In this document: piece after piece, positions 15,183 through 23,289 of the stretch
Layout of the letters: every line of letters begins with the position of its first letter
Position numbering within the stretch: the first letter of the stretch is position 1
NCBI GenBank assembly: GCA_937924505.1
Contig: CALDSR010000039.1
Location: 1 to 64,000 of the forward strand
DNA length: 64,000 bases
From: an uncultured Granulosicoccus sp.
Lineage (GTDB): Bacteria; Pseudomonadota; Gammaproteobacteria; Granulosicoccales; Granulosicoccaceae
Reading direction: 5' to 3'
Translations under genes and position numbers: made by a program
The notes under the pieces: model-generated
The model's input: only the letters and a program-made list of their open reading frames with translations
Database searches by the model: none
What the model was told of the DNA's origin: nothing

Positions 15183-16433
15183 TTAATGTAGATTCGGCTG
15201 CGCGCCGGAACCTTTCTCGTCAATCATGTTGCCGTGACGGAATCGGTCCAGTTGAAATTCAGTAGCCACCTCATGCGGTTGGCCGGTGGCAATCAAATGC
15301 GCATAGCACCAGCCACTCGCAGGCGTTGCCTTGAAGCCGCCGTAGCACCAACCACCGTTAAAGAACAAACCCTGTACCGGTGTGTGATCAATGAACGGAG
15401 AGCCATCCATCGACATGTCCATGACGCCGCCCCACATACGCAGCAACCGCGCTCGTCCGATCATTGGCATGACGGCCATACCACCCTCGCAGACATCTTC
15501 AACGACGGGCAGGTTGCCTCGTTGTGCATAGGTGTTGTAGCCATCTATATCACCACCAAACACGAGACCGCCTTTATCTGATTGACTGATATAAAAGTGG
15601 CCTGCACCAAAAGTGATAACACCAGGGATAACCGGTTTCAAACCTTCTGACACAAATGCCTGGAGCACATGACTTTCTATCGGTAGACGGATACCAGCCA
15701 GACTCATCAGTCGACTCGATGCACCGGCGACACAGACGGCGATCTTTTTTGCTCTGATTTTGCCGCGGCTTGAATCCACACCGACGCAGCGACCGTTTTC
15801 CATCGTGAAACCGGTCACCTCGCAGTTCTGAATGATGTCGACACCGCGACTGTCGGCCCCACGCGCGTAACCCCAGGCGACAGCGTCGTGTCTGACGGAT
15901 CCACCGCGTGGTTGCCACAAACCACCTTTGATGGGAAAGCGCGCATTCTTGAAGTCCAGGAACGGACATTTTTTTCGAACGCCTTCTTCGTCGAGCAGAA
16001 CGGCTCCGGCATCGGATAGATGCATGGCGTTACCGCGACGCGCGTAGGCATCGCGTTGGCCGTCGCTGTGATAGAGATTGATGATGCCGCGTTGCGACAC
16101 CATGGCGTTGTAATTGAAATCTTGTTCCAGCCCCTCCCAGAGCTTCATCGACAATTCATAGAATGGTTGATTGCCGGGTAACAAATAATTGGAACGAATG
16201 ATCGTCGTGTTGCGCCCGATGTTGCCGGATCCCAGCCAACCTTTTTCCAGTACCGCAACATTCGTGATGCCGTGTTCCTTGGCCAGGTAATGAGCGGTTG
16301 CCAGACCATGTCCACCACCACCGACGATGATGACGTCGTATTCTTTCCTGGGTTCTGGCTCTCGCCACGCCCGTTGCCAGCCCTTGTTGCCGGTCAGGCC
16401 TTCTTTGAAAATTTGCCAGGCTGAATAACGCAT
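15183..16433 (-). CDS. mgdA: N-methylglutamate dehydrogenase subunit A (sarcosine oxidase beta-like)
   Basis: 416 residues, the DAO-fold flavoprotein subunit. The FAD-binding motif DVIIVGGGGHGLATAHYLAKEHG begins near residue 34, followed by GSGNIGRNTTIIRSNYLLP around the covalent-flavin region of SoxB, and FFNGGWCYGGFKATPASG near the C-terminus. It carries the substrate-oxidising FAD site. ATG 16433 has AGGTG about 7 bases upstream; upstream extension to 16541 has no family match. First gene of mgdABCD, diverging from the GlxA-type regulator across an 85-base spacer. Confidence 0.92.
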   Translation of the reverse strand: MRYSAWQIFKEGLTGNKGWQRAWREPEPRKEYDVIIVGGGGHGLATAHYLAKEHGITNVAVLEKGWLGSGNIGRNTTIIRSNYLLPGNQPFYELSMKLWEGLEQDFNYNAMVSQRGIINLYHSDGQRDAYARRGNAMHLSDAGAVLLDEEGVRKKCPFLDFKNARFPIKGGLWQPRGGSVRHDAVAWGYARGADSRGVDIIQNCEVTGFTMENGRCVGVDSSRGKIRAKKIAVCVAGASSRLMSLAGIRLPIESHVLQAFVSEGLKPVIPGVITFGAGHFYISQSDKGGLVFGGDIDGYNTYAQRGNLPVVEDVCEGGMAVMPMIGRARLLRMWGGVMDMSMDGSPFIDHTPVQGLFFNGGWCYGGFKATPASGWCYAHLIATGQPHEVATEFQLDRFRHGNMIDEKGSGAQPNLH

Positions 16434-16496
16434 GCACGTCACCTTTTTGCGGATGACTGGAGGATGGACCCTGCATAGGGTTTTGTGTATATCTGA

Positions 16497-16518
16497 AATA
16501 GACGTATAGTTGTCTATT
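16497..16518. promoter_or_regulatory. Inverted repeat, candidate operator of the GlxA-type regulator and mgd operon
   Basis: AATAGAC (16497-16503), 8-base spacer, GTCTATT (16512-16518): a perfect 7-bp inverted repeat lying in the mgdA/regulator intergenic space and abutting the regulator ATG at 16519. The position suggests autoregulation. Whether this regulator binds it is inferred. Confidence 0.45.
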
Positions 16519-17490
16519 ATGGACATCCAATTCACACGCAATACACCTTACCGTGTCGGTTTCTTACTGTTGGACGGTTTTGCGTTGATGTCTTATTCGT
16601 CGGCGATTGAACCGCTTCGAGCGGCCAATCTGTTATCCGATTCGCCTTTGTATTCGATTCGAAATCTGCCAGGTCATGGCGCCAGTGCGGTCAGTTCCTC
16701 AGGTGCACTGGTACGGGCAGATACGTTTATCGGCGAGCGTGTGGATTTCGATTTGCTGATCGTGGTCGCCGGCGGTGACCCGGTCAGTGTCGAGCATCCG
16801 CGTCTTTTTGAATGGCTAAGGTTGCTCGCAAGTCGTGGTGTCATGATCGGCGGGGTATCTGGCGGGCCCGTCATTCTCGCCAAAGCCGGCGTGATGCAGC
16901 AGCGTCGCATGACGGTCCATTGGGAGCATGCGGAGGCTTTGTCCCTGCTATCGCCACAGGTGGTAATCGAACGAACGCTTTATGTCATGGACCGGGATCG
17001 AATGACTTGTGCTGGCGGTACGGCTGCCCTCGACATGATGCACGCACTGATATCAAAACAGCACGGCGGTTTCTTCGCACGTCAGGTGAGTGATTGGTTT
17101 TTGCATACCGATATCAGGCCATCTGAAGGTCCGCAGCGATCAGGATTGGCCGAACGTTATAAAGTCAATGATCGAATGGTGCTGATGGCTATTGAGTTGA
17201 TGGAGGACCACTTGGCTGATCCTCTCGAGCTTGATCAGATGGCACGTATCGTTGGTGTCAGCACACGGCAGTTGAACCGGCTGTTTGCCCAGAAGCTGAA
17301 TGTCAGCACCGTGCGCTTTTACCGGTCCCTTCGTCTGGAGAAGGCACGCGAGCTGTTGCAGCAGACCACGCTGAATATCGCCGAGATATCCTCTGCGACC
17401 GGTTTTGCAAATTCAGCACACTTTTCGCGTCGCTTCAGTGCGCAATACGAACGTCCACCATCAACGTTTCGACGGCCGATTTCAGGTTAA
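16519..17490 (+). CDS. GlxA-family transcriptional regulator (DJ-1/PfpI plus AraC HTH)
   Basis: 323 residues. Residues about 8-185 form a DJ-1/PfpI-like amidotransferase-fold ligand domain (VGFLLLDGFALMSYSSAIEP; IGGVSGGPVILAKAGVM; CAGGTAALDMMHALI), and about 215-315 an AraC-type double HTH (GVSTRQLNRLFAQKLN; IAEISSATGFANSAHFSRRFSAQY). The position expected for a DJ-1 catalytic Cys reads GVSGGP, so the domain is likely a sensor. Relatives GlxA and GbdR-like proteins control methylamine and betaine genes. Divergent from mgdA, so it very likely regulates that operon. ATG 16519 is preferred to the TTG three codons earlier. Confidence 0.9.
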   Translation: MDIQFTRNTPYRVGFLLLDGFALMSYSSAIEPLRAANLLSDSPLYSIRNLPGHGASAVSSSGALVRADTFIGERVDFDLLIVVAGGDPVSVEHPRLFEWLRLLASRGVMIGGVSGGPVILAKAGVMQQRRMTVHWEHAEALSLLSPQVVIERTLYVMDRDRMTCAGGTAALDMMHALISKQHGGFFARQVSDWFLHTDIRPSEGPQRSGLAERYKVNDRMVLMAIELMEDHLADPLELDQMARIVGVSTRQLNRLFAQKLNVSTVRFYRSLRLEKARELLQQTTLNIAEISSATGFANSAHFSRRFSAQYERPPSTFRRPISG

Positions 17491-17499
17491 ACTGATTTG

Positions 17500-18243
17500 A
17501 TGAACATACTTGTACTGCAGCACGAAAAAGTAGAACACCCGGGTATCTTTCGCGAATTTCTCGCCGAGGATGGACATCGCTGGACGGCGATCGAGCTTGA
17601 TGAAGGCGAGCCATTGCCAACGTCGCTTGATGGTTATGATGCCCTTTGGGTTTTGGGTGGTCCAATGGATGTTTGGCAGGAAGAGGAGCATCCCTGGTTA
17701 GTCGCTGAAAAGGCATTCATCAAAGAGGCCGTTGAGCAACGCGGTTTGCCGTATCTGGGTTTGTGTCTTGGTCATCAATTGTTGGCTGAAGCACTCGGCG
17801 GTTCTTGCGGTCCTTCCGAACAACCTGAAATTGGTGTTCTTGATGTTCAGCTAACGGAAGAGGGGGCCAGTGGCGTTTTTCTGGATGATGTGCCCACAAC
17901 ACTGAAGGCCTTGCAGTGGCATAGCGCCGAGATCAAGACGATGCCACCTGGTGCAAGTTGTCTTGCCACGTCAGATGCCTGTGCCGTGCAGGCCATGTGT
18001 TGGGGTCCGCGCGCTTATTCACTGCAATTTCATGTTGAAATTGAAGCGGATACGGTGGACATATGGTCGCGCATACCGGAGTACCGGGATGCCTTACAGG
18101 CGGCGCTTGGCGAAAATGGTGTTGATATCCTGGCTGAAGCGGCGAGTGCCGAGATGGCGAACTTCAACAAAATGGCGGAACGTATCTACATCAACTGGTT
18201 ACAGACGGCTGCGCGTCCTGCATCGGGAGCTGCGCGTGCGTAG
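17500..18243 (+). CDS. Class I glutamine amidotransferase-like protein
   Basis: 247 residues of the GATase-1 fold resembling GMP synthase-like amidotransferases. The nucleophile elbow LGLCLGHQLLAEALGG has the Cys; LQFHVEIEADTVD gives the His and Glu of the triad, so hydrolase activity is expected. It stands 9 bases after the GlxA-type regulator and is probably cotranscribed with it. In this setting hydrolysis of a gamma-glutamyl amide (for instance gamma-glutamylmethylamide, compare PuuD) is an attractive but unproven role. Confidence 0.82.
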   Translation: MNILVLQHEKVEHPGIFREFLAEDGHRWTAIELDEGEPLPTSLDGYDALWVLGGPMDVWQEEEHPWLVAEKAFIKEAVEQRGLPYLGLCLGHQLLAEALGGSCGPSEQPEIGVLDVQLTEEGASGVFLDDVPTTLKALQWHSAEIKTMPPGASCLATSDACAVQAMCWGPRAYSLQFHVEIEADTVDIWSRIPEYRDALQAALGENGVDILAEAASAEMANFNKMAERIYINWLQTAARPASGAARA

Positions 18244-18261
18244 CAAGGCGCATGGTTGCGT

Positions 18262-18963
18262 TTAGAAACCAAAACCGTAGCTAAAAAATGCGACATCGTC
18301 TTGAATCAAGTCGCCACCGTCAATGCGTAACCACTGCTTGCGATAGCTGTAGCGCAATGATCCGGTCGGTATCCTGAGGGATATTCCAGCTTCGAATTCC
18401 GCTTGTTCGACATCCTCGCCGCGGTTTGCATCTAGTTCAGCTGACAACTGTACGTTATCCGCGGGACGATGCAGGGCGACGGCGCGAGCCACGCCAATGG
18501 CTTCGGATGTTTCTGTCCCGGATTCGAAATCGAATTGCTGAGCACCGGCGCCAATCTCGGCAAAGACGTTTGTGGTGTCAGTGCGGATCAGCTCATAGCC
18601 CACTCCCCCGACCAGATACCTGGACTGATCAATCAACAAGTTGCCATTGACCCCGAATCGGCCGTCGCCAAACAGATAGGCGTTGTCGGTGAACCAAAAA
18701 CGGGGTGCGTAGCCGAGCTCATAACTGTTGTTCGCGTCACTGTCTCGTCGCCATTCCGCGTAAACGAAATGAGTGAGAGGGCGCACATTGTTGGTTGCCC
18801 GAAGGCGCAAGCGGGTGTTCTCTGTGGCCTCACTTATTTCAGTCCCCCCTTCAAGGCCGATATCCCAGTCGGCGTGCACGAGTGGTGAGCTGAGCATCAG
18901 CGCTAGTGATATTGTCATTACTGACTGCAAACGGTAATTTCCAGTTTTACAATCGAGGTTCAT
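18262..18963 (-). CDS. DUF481-type outer membrane protein
   Basis: 233 residues beginning with a basic n-region and a hydrophobic stretch ending SSPLVHA, a signal peptide cleaved near residue 31. The rest alternates polar and hydrophobic residues in beta-strand style (SYELGYAPRFWFTDNAYLFGDGRFG; YLVGGVGYELIRTDTTNVFAEIGAGAQQF) and ends in GFGF, aromatic as in outer membrane barrels. It resembles the salt-induced YdiY/DUF481 family. It converges with the amidotransferase gene, with 18 bases between stops. Function unknown. Confidence 0.75.
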   Translation of the reverse strand: MNLDCKTGNYRLQSVMTISLALMLSSPLVHADWDIGLEGGTEISEATENTRLRLRATNNVRPLTHFVYAEWRRDSDANNSYELGYAPRFWFTDNAYLFGDGRFGVNGNLLIDQSRYLVGGVGYELIRTDTTNVFAEIGAGAQQFDFESGTETSEAIGVARAVALHRPADNVQLSAELDANRGEDVEQAEFEAGISLRIPTGSLRYSYRKQWLRIDGGDLIQDDVAFFSYGFGF

Positions 18964-18978
18964 TGTCAGTCAGTCATT

Positions 18979-19665
18979 TTACGTGGCAGCCGCTCGTGTT
19001 AATGATAGTCGAGCGCCTTCGAGATGCTCTTTCATTGCGTTAGCTGCTCGTTCTGGCTCACGCATGCGAATCGCAGCGAGTATTTGGCGGTGTTGATCGT
19101 TGTAGGTGATTATCGTTTCACGGTTCAACGTCAGTTGTCGCATGCGCGCCCATTCATCTTGAATTCGGACTGAATTGATTTGTCCCATCATCCAGACCAG
19201 CAAACTGTTTCCGGCAGACTCGGCGAGTAAGGTGTGAAAGGCCATGTCAGCCTGTGAAAAGCTCACGGCATCGTCAATGCTGCTTTCCATGGTTTCAGCC
19301 AAGGCTTCAAGTGCATCCAGTTCTTGTGGACGCGTATGCAAAACGGCGAGTCGACAGAGATGTGGCTCCAGTGCAAAACGTGCATCAATCAATTCAAGCG
19401 GGCGAGTCGATTCGACAATGGCGTTGACTTGCCCCAGCGGGTCGAAACTGACGTAGCTACCAGAGCCAGCGCGGATTTCCACCATCCCTTCATCGGCCAG
19501 ACGATTGAGTGCTTCGCGCACAGTGCCGCGCGCGACGCCATATTGGTTGGCCAGCACTCGCTCAGGTGGCAAACGTTCTTTGGCAACAAGATTCCCGGCG
19601 ATAATTTCACGTCTGAGATGGCCGGCAATTTCGGTGGATCCTTTGCGTCTGGTTACATCATTCAT
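18979..19665 (-). CDS. GntR-family regulator, FadR/FCD subclass
   Basis: 228 residues: winged HTH at about 8-75 (LPPERVLANQYGVARGTVREALNRLADEGMV) then an all-helical FCD ligand domain (DARFALEPHLCRLAV; FHTLLAESAGNSLLVWMM; HRQILAAIRMREPERAANAMKEHL) with the spaced Asp/His residues that hold a metal in this subclass. It diverges from the second synthetase operon and is the obvious candidate for its repressor, with an amine or carboxylate ligand. GGGAG lies 11 bases before ATG 19665. Confidence 0.9.
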   Translation of the reverse strand: MNDVTRRKGSTEIAGHLRREIIAGNLVAKERLPPERVLANQYGVARGTVREALNRLADEGMVEIRAGSGSYVSFDPLGQVNAIVESTRPLELIDARFALEPHLCRLAVLHTRPQELDALEALAETMESSIDDAVSFSQADMAFHTLLAESAGNSLLVWMMGQINSVRIQDEWARMRQLTLNRETIITYNDQHRQILAAIRMREPERAANAMKEHLEGARLSLTRAAAT

Positions 19666-19688
19666 GGCTGGAAAACTCCCTGTAACTA

Positions 19689-19772
19689 ATCCAATATTAA
19701 ACCAATTATCGGATTATTACACCAATTGCTGAGTATTGGATCATAAAAGGTTGCAAATCGGTCCAATCATGA
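19689..19772. promoter_or_regulatory. Repeated CCAAT elements and inverted repeat upstream of the second synthetase operon
   Basis: An 8-bp perfect inverted repeat, ATCCAATA (19689-19696) and TATTGGAT (19734-19741), encloses two direct repeats ACCAATTA (19701) and ACCAATTG (19721); a further GTCCAATC lies near 19762. Five CCAAT cores in 84 bases between divergent genes look like an operator array for the adjacent GntR protein. The repeats are seen; the binding is inferred. Confidence 0.5.
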
Positions 19773-19899
19773 ATAATCTGCGACGACTTAGACAGGTTTC
19801 CTGCTATCGCCGGTATTGCGCTGTTTGAGTGTGCATGCGAGTCATGTTGCTCGCAGCGTATGACGATCAAATCCAATCAACAGTTTGAGGAGAAGTGGA

Positions 19900-21381
19900 G
19901 TGGCTACGACAGATCTTGAAAAGTTTGTGAACGCCGATGGGCGCGATCAGAAGATCAAAGAGGTGCGTGCAAAAATCGATGAGCTAGGCATCGACTATCT
20001 CTACTTACAGTTTGTTTCGGTGACCGGCAAGATCATGGGAAAGGGTATTCCTGCTGATCACTGGGAATCGGTTGCGATGAAAGGTTTTCAGCTCGTGTAC
20101 GGCGCGACCGTCAATTTGTTCATGAACCGCGCAGGTGAGTACCTGGGCTACGGCCCTGAAGCCGCAGAACTTGTCGGTATCCCTGAACCGGATACCTTTA
20201 TGCAATTGCCCTGGGACAAACGTATCGGCCGATTTTATTGCACCTTGTTCCGCAATCGCGAAGAAAAAGAGAATCCTGGAGGCTTCCTGACCGCTGACAG
20301 CCGCGGCAACTTGCGACGCATGCATGAATCATTTTCCGAAAAGCACAATGGTCTGAAGTTGCGTGTCGGAACCGAGCCCGAAATGATGTGGCTCAAGTTT
20401 GACGAGAACGGAAAACCGAAAGACGGTTTTTCAAAGCCTTATTGCTATCACATCGATCAGTTTGAAAGCCTGCGTCCGGTTTACATGAAAGTGCTGGAGT
20501 ATTCGCGTGCCATGGGTCTGGACATGATTCAGGGTGACCACGAGGACGCTCCTGGTCAACTGGAACTCAACTGGATGTTCGACGACGTGATGCGTAATGC
20601 TGATCGCTTGACCACCTACCGTCAGATCTGTGCACAAGTGGCGCGCGAGTTCGGTATTTTTGCCTGCTTCATGACCAAGCCGTTTGAAGGTGTGTCAGCT
20701 TCCGGCTGTCACCACAATATGTCCTTGTGGCATAGCGGTGAGGATAACCTGGTCAAGTGTGGTAACGATCCTTCAAACCTGCCGGGTATGGCTGAGAATT
20801 ATATGTATGTCAGAGGCGGTGAAAACACCTTTATGCCAGATGGTAATGACCCGCAAATGCCGCAACAGGCCGGGCTTGAAGCAATTGGTGGCATCGTGCA
20901 TCACTTGCGCGCATTGACGGCCATTGGCTGTTCAACGGTCAACTCGTATCGTCGTTTATGGGATACCGGTTTCTGGGCACCGGTGTTCGCCGACTGGGGA
21001 TTCCAGAATCGAACGACAGGGCTTCGTGTGTCAGCCCCGGGACGTTTTGAATATCGTTCGGTGGACTCGATGGTGAACCCTTATCTTATGGGCTCCACGA
21101 TTCTTGCCGCCGCCGATGACGGTATTGATAACAAACTCGATCCAGGTGAGCCGGAAGAGCGCAATATCTATGAAGCGATCAAGGCGGGCAAGGACGTCAA
21201 GAAGCTTCCTTTGACGTTGGGCGAAGCGCTTGAAGCCCTGGCGGATGATGAAGTCGTGCAACGCGGAATGCCCGGTGAGATGTACGGACTGTTCCACGAA
21301 TACAAATCAGATGAATGGGCGCGATTCAATTCTTCGGTTACCGATTGGGATCACGACACTTATATGGAGTGCTTGCCTTAG
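19900..21381 (+). CDS. Glutamine synthetase-like ligase of the TMA operon (second GS)
   Basis: 493 residues, a glutamine synthetase-family enzyme clearly distinct from GmaS at 2799. Motifs: LQFVSVTGKIMGKGIP, VGTEPEMMWL, GDHEDAPGQLELNW, GVSASGCHHNMSLW, NSYRRL and RFEYRSVDSMVNPYLMGS. It heads a long operon. GTG 19900 is chosen because GAGGAG lies 7 bases upstream; TTG 19885 is before the Shine-Dalgarno. It differs from GmaS in an added loop near PDGNDPQMPQQAG. Probable gamma-glutamyl ligase; its amine could be dimethylamine, monomethylamine, ammonia or another, and nothing in the sequence fixes this. Confidence 0.85.
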   Translation: MATTDLEKFVNADGRDQKIKEVRAKIDELGIDYLYLQFVSVTGKIMGKGIPADHWESVAMKGFQLVYGATVNLFMNRAGEYLGYGPEAAELVGIPEPDTFMQLPWDKRIGRFYCTLFRNREEKENPGGFLTADSRGNLRRMHESFSEKHNGLKLRVGTEPEMMWLKFDENGKPKDGFSKPYCYHIDQFESLRPVYMKVLEYSRAMGLDMIQGDHEDAPGQLELNWMFDDVMRNADRLTTYRQICAQVAREFGIFACFMTKPFEGVSASGCHHNMSLWHSGEDNLVKCGNDPSNLPGMAENYMYVRGGENTFMPDGNDPQMPQQAGLEAIGGIVHHLRALTAIGCSTVNSYRRLWDTGFWAPVFADWGFQNRTTGLRVSAPGRFEYRSVDSMVNPYLMGSTILAAADDGIDNKLDPGEPEERNIYEAIKAGKDVKKLPLTLGEALEALADDEVVQRGMPGEMYGLFHEYKSDEWARFNSSVTDWDHDTYMECLP

Positions 21382-21479
21382 GCATGGGTTGAGGCAGCAT
21401 TTCAGGTTTTTATGGCGGGTTGCATGAGGGTGATCCGCTGTTCCGGTTTTTATTACTAACTTACAGGAGCACAGATTTT

Positions 21480-22415
21480 ATGTGCGGAATAGCAGGATTG
21501 ATACACAAGGGCAAAAGCTCGAGTGTTGGGTCCGAGATGACATCAATGCTTCAGGCATTGAAGCATCGCGGCCCGGATTCGACCGGATTTGCCGTGTACG
21601 GTGAACCGAGCGATGGTGATTACGTCATGCGCGTGAAAGTTGCAGAGCGCGAAGATATGGACAGCGGTCGTGGCATTCATGATGTTCTCAAGCAACGTAT
21701 CGGCGAGGTCGAAGCGGTGCTCACCGAACACAATGCAACCATCAAGGAAAAGGAAAATGCGACACCCTATGCCTTGCGTTATCTGTTGAAGCACAGCGGT
21801 GATACGGAAGACATGGCTCGGCATATCGAAGAGCTTGAAGGGGTCGAGATCCTGTCGCTCGGTAATGGCCTTGAATTGATCAAGGATCTCGGTGATGCAG
21901 GACAAGTGTCCGAACAATATGGTTTGGGCAGTTTTAATGGTACCCATGCGATTGGACATACCCGCATGGCCACAGAATCAGATGTGGATATTCGTTCAGC
22001 ACACCCTTATTGGGCCTTTCCTTATAACGATGTCTGCGTTGTTCATAATGGTCAGATTACCAATTACTGGCTGATGCGCCGAGATATGGAACGTAAGGGG
22101 CATCGCTTCATGTCCAGTTGTGATTCAGAGTTGCTGGCGGTGTACACCGCTGACAATCTGAACAATGGTGTCAGCCTTGAAGACAGCTTGCGCCGCTCGA
22201 TAGAGGAAATCGATGGTGTCTTCACCTACCTTGTCGCGACAAAAGATCAGCTAGGTATGGCAAAGGACACCATGGCGGCCAAACCGCTGGTGTTATACGA
22301 AAGTGATGATCTGATCGCAATGGCGTCAGAGGAGGTTGCTATCCGCGCGATCCTGCCTCAGGAAATCGATACAACTGATCCCTACGATGAGGAGGTTCGA
22401 GTATGGCAAGCGTAA
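21480..22415 (+). CDS. Class II glutamine amidotransferase subunit (GlxB/MgsA paralog)
   Basis: 311 residues beginning MCGIAGLIHKGK with the nucleophilic Cys2, then KHRGPDSTGFAVYG, IGHTRMATESDVD, CVVHNGQITNYWLMRR and SCDSELLAVY. It is longer in the middle than MgsA, with a Glu/Lys-rich insert (about 75-110). AGGAG precedes ATG 21480 by about 11 bases; a longer upstream reading would bury the required Cys2. Its end overlaps the next start by 13 bases. Likely feeds an amine or ammonia to the synthase subunit two genes on. Confidence 0.88.
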   Translation: MCGIAGLIHKGKSSSVGSEMTSMLQALKHRGPDSTGFAVYGEPSDGDYVMRVKVAEREDMDSGRGIHDVLKQRIGEVEAVLTEHNATIKEKENATPYALRYLLKHSGDTEDMARHIEELEGVEILSLGNGLELIKDLGDAGQVSEQYGLGSFNGTHAIGHTRMATESDVDIRSAHPYWAFPYNDVCVVHNGQITNYWLMRRDMERKGHRFMSSCDSELLAVYTADNLNNGVSLEDSLRRSIEEIDGVFTYLVATKDQLGMAKDTMAAKPLVLYESDDLIAMASEEVAIRAILPQEIDTTDPYDEEVRVWQA

Positions 22416-23272
22416 CTGATGCCGAATTGCAAGGCATGAGCCAGGAAGAACGTGCTGCTGCGCTGGGTATGACAACCGAGCAGTTGACGGGACGTTCATT
22501 GTTGATTGAATTTGACCCGGAGGCAGAGGAACGTTTCACCTATCCCTGGGCGCCGGATGTTTATTACAACAAGCGTACTGAAATCGACGCTGACGATATG
22601 ACAGCGACTGAGGTCAACAATCGTGCGCGTGAATTGATGGAAGAGGGTTTTGGCCACATTGTTATCAAGAACCCACGTGGTATGCATTCGCTTGGCGTCG
22701 GTATTCTCAATCGCTTGACGCTGGAGTTTGAGGGGTCGCTGGGTTATTTCGCGGTTGGTCTTATCGATGGACCTAATGTTCGTATCAAAGGCCGTGTGGG
22801 CTGGTCCTGCGGCGAGAACATGATGTCAGGCACCGTTGTCATAGAAAAAAATGCTGGTTCAACGTTTGGTGCTGCAATTCGCGGTGGCGATCTCGTCTGC
22901 CGAGGTTCGGTAGGTTCCCGTACCGGCATTGATCAGAAAGGTGGCACGATCATCGTCGGTGGTGATACCGGAGCCTTGTCCGGGTTCATGATGCAGCGTG
23001 GTCGCATGATTGTCTGTGGTAACGCTGGCAAGAATCTTGGCGATTCCATGTACGACGGTACTATTTTCGTCGGTGGTGAAATCAAATCCTGTGGTGTGGA
23101 CGCGGTTGAAGCTGAATTGACAGACCTGGACAAGAAATGGTTGACACGCAAGCTTCAGCAATACGATCTGATGCCTAAAGAGGGCGTTGATAACTACACC
23201 AAGATCGTGGCGGGCAAGCAGCTGTGGAATTACGACAATCTTGAGCCAAACGAAAAGAAACTCATTCTGTAA
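22403..23272 (+). CDS. GXGXG-domain glutamate-synthase-like subunit (GlxC/MgsB paralog)
   Basis: 289 residues. The beta-helix repeats are clear from about residue 85 on (GRVGWSCGENMMSGTVVIEKNAG, CRGSVGSRTGIDQKGGTIIVGGDTGALSG, MQRGRMIVCGNAGKNLGDSMYDG). Compared with MgsB it has an extra N-terminal section of about 60 residues containing MSQEERAAALGMTTEQLTG, and a longer C-terminus. GAGGAGG stands 8 bases before ATG 22403. It should assemble with the flanking amidotransferase and FMN subunits. Confidence 0.88.
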   Translation: MASVTDAELQGMSQEERAAALGMTTEQLTGRSLLIEFDPEAEERFTYPWAPDVYYNKRTEIDADDMTATEVNNRARELMEEGFGHIVIKNPRGMHSLGVGILNRLTLEFEGSLGYFAVGLIDGPNVRIKGRVGWSCGENMMSGTVVIEKNAGSTFGAAIRGGDLVCRGSVGSRTGIDQKGGTIIVGGDTGALSGFMMQRGRMIVCGNAGKNLGDSMYDGTIFVGGEIKSCGVDAVEAELTDLDKKWLTRKLQQYDLMPKEGVDNYTKIVAGKQLWNYDNLEPNEKKLIL

Positions 23273-23289
23273 TCCTGGGAAAATGACAA

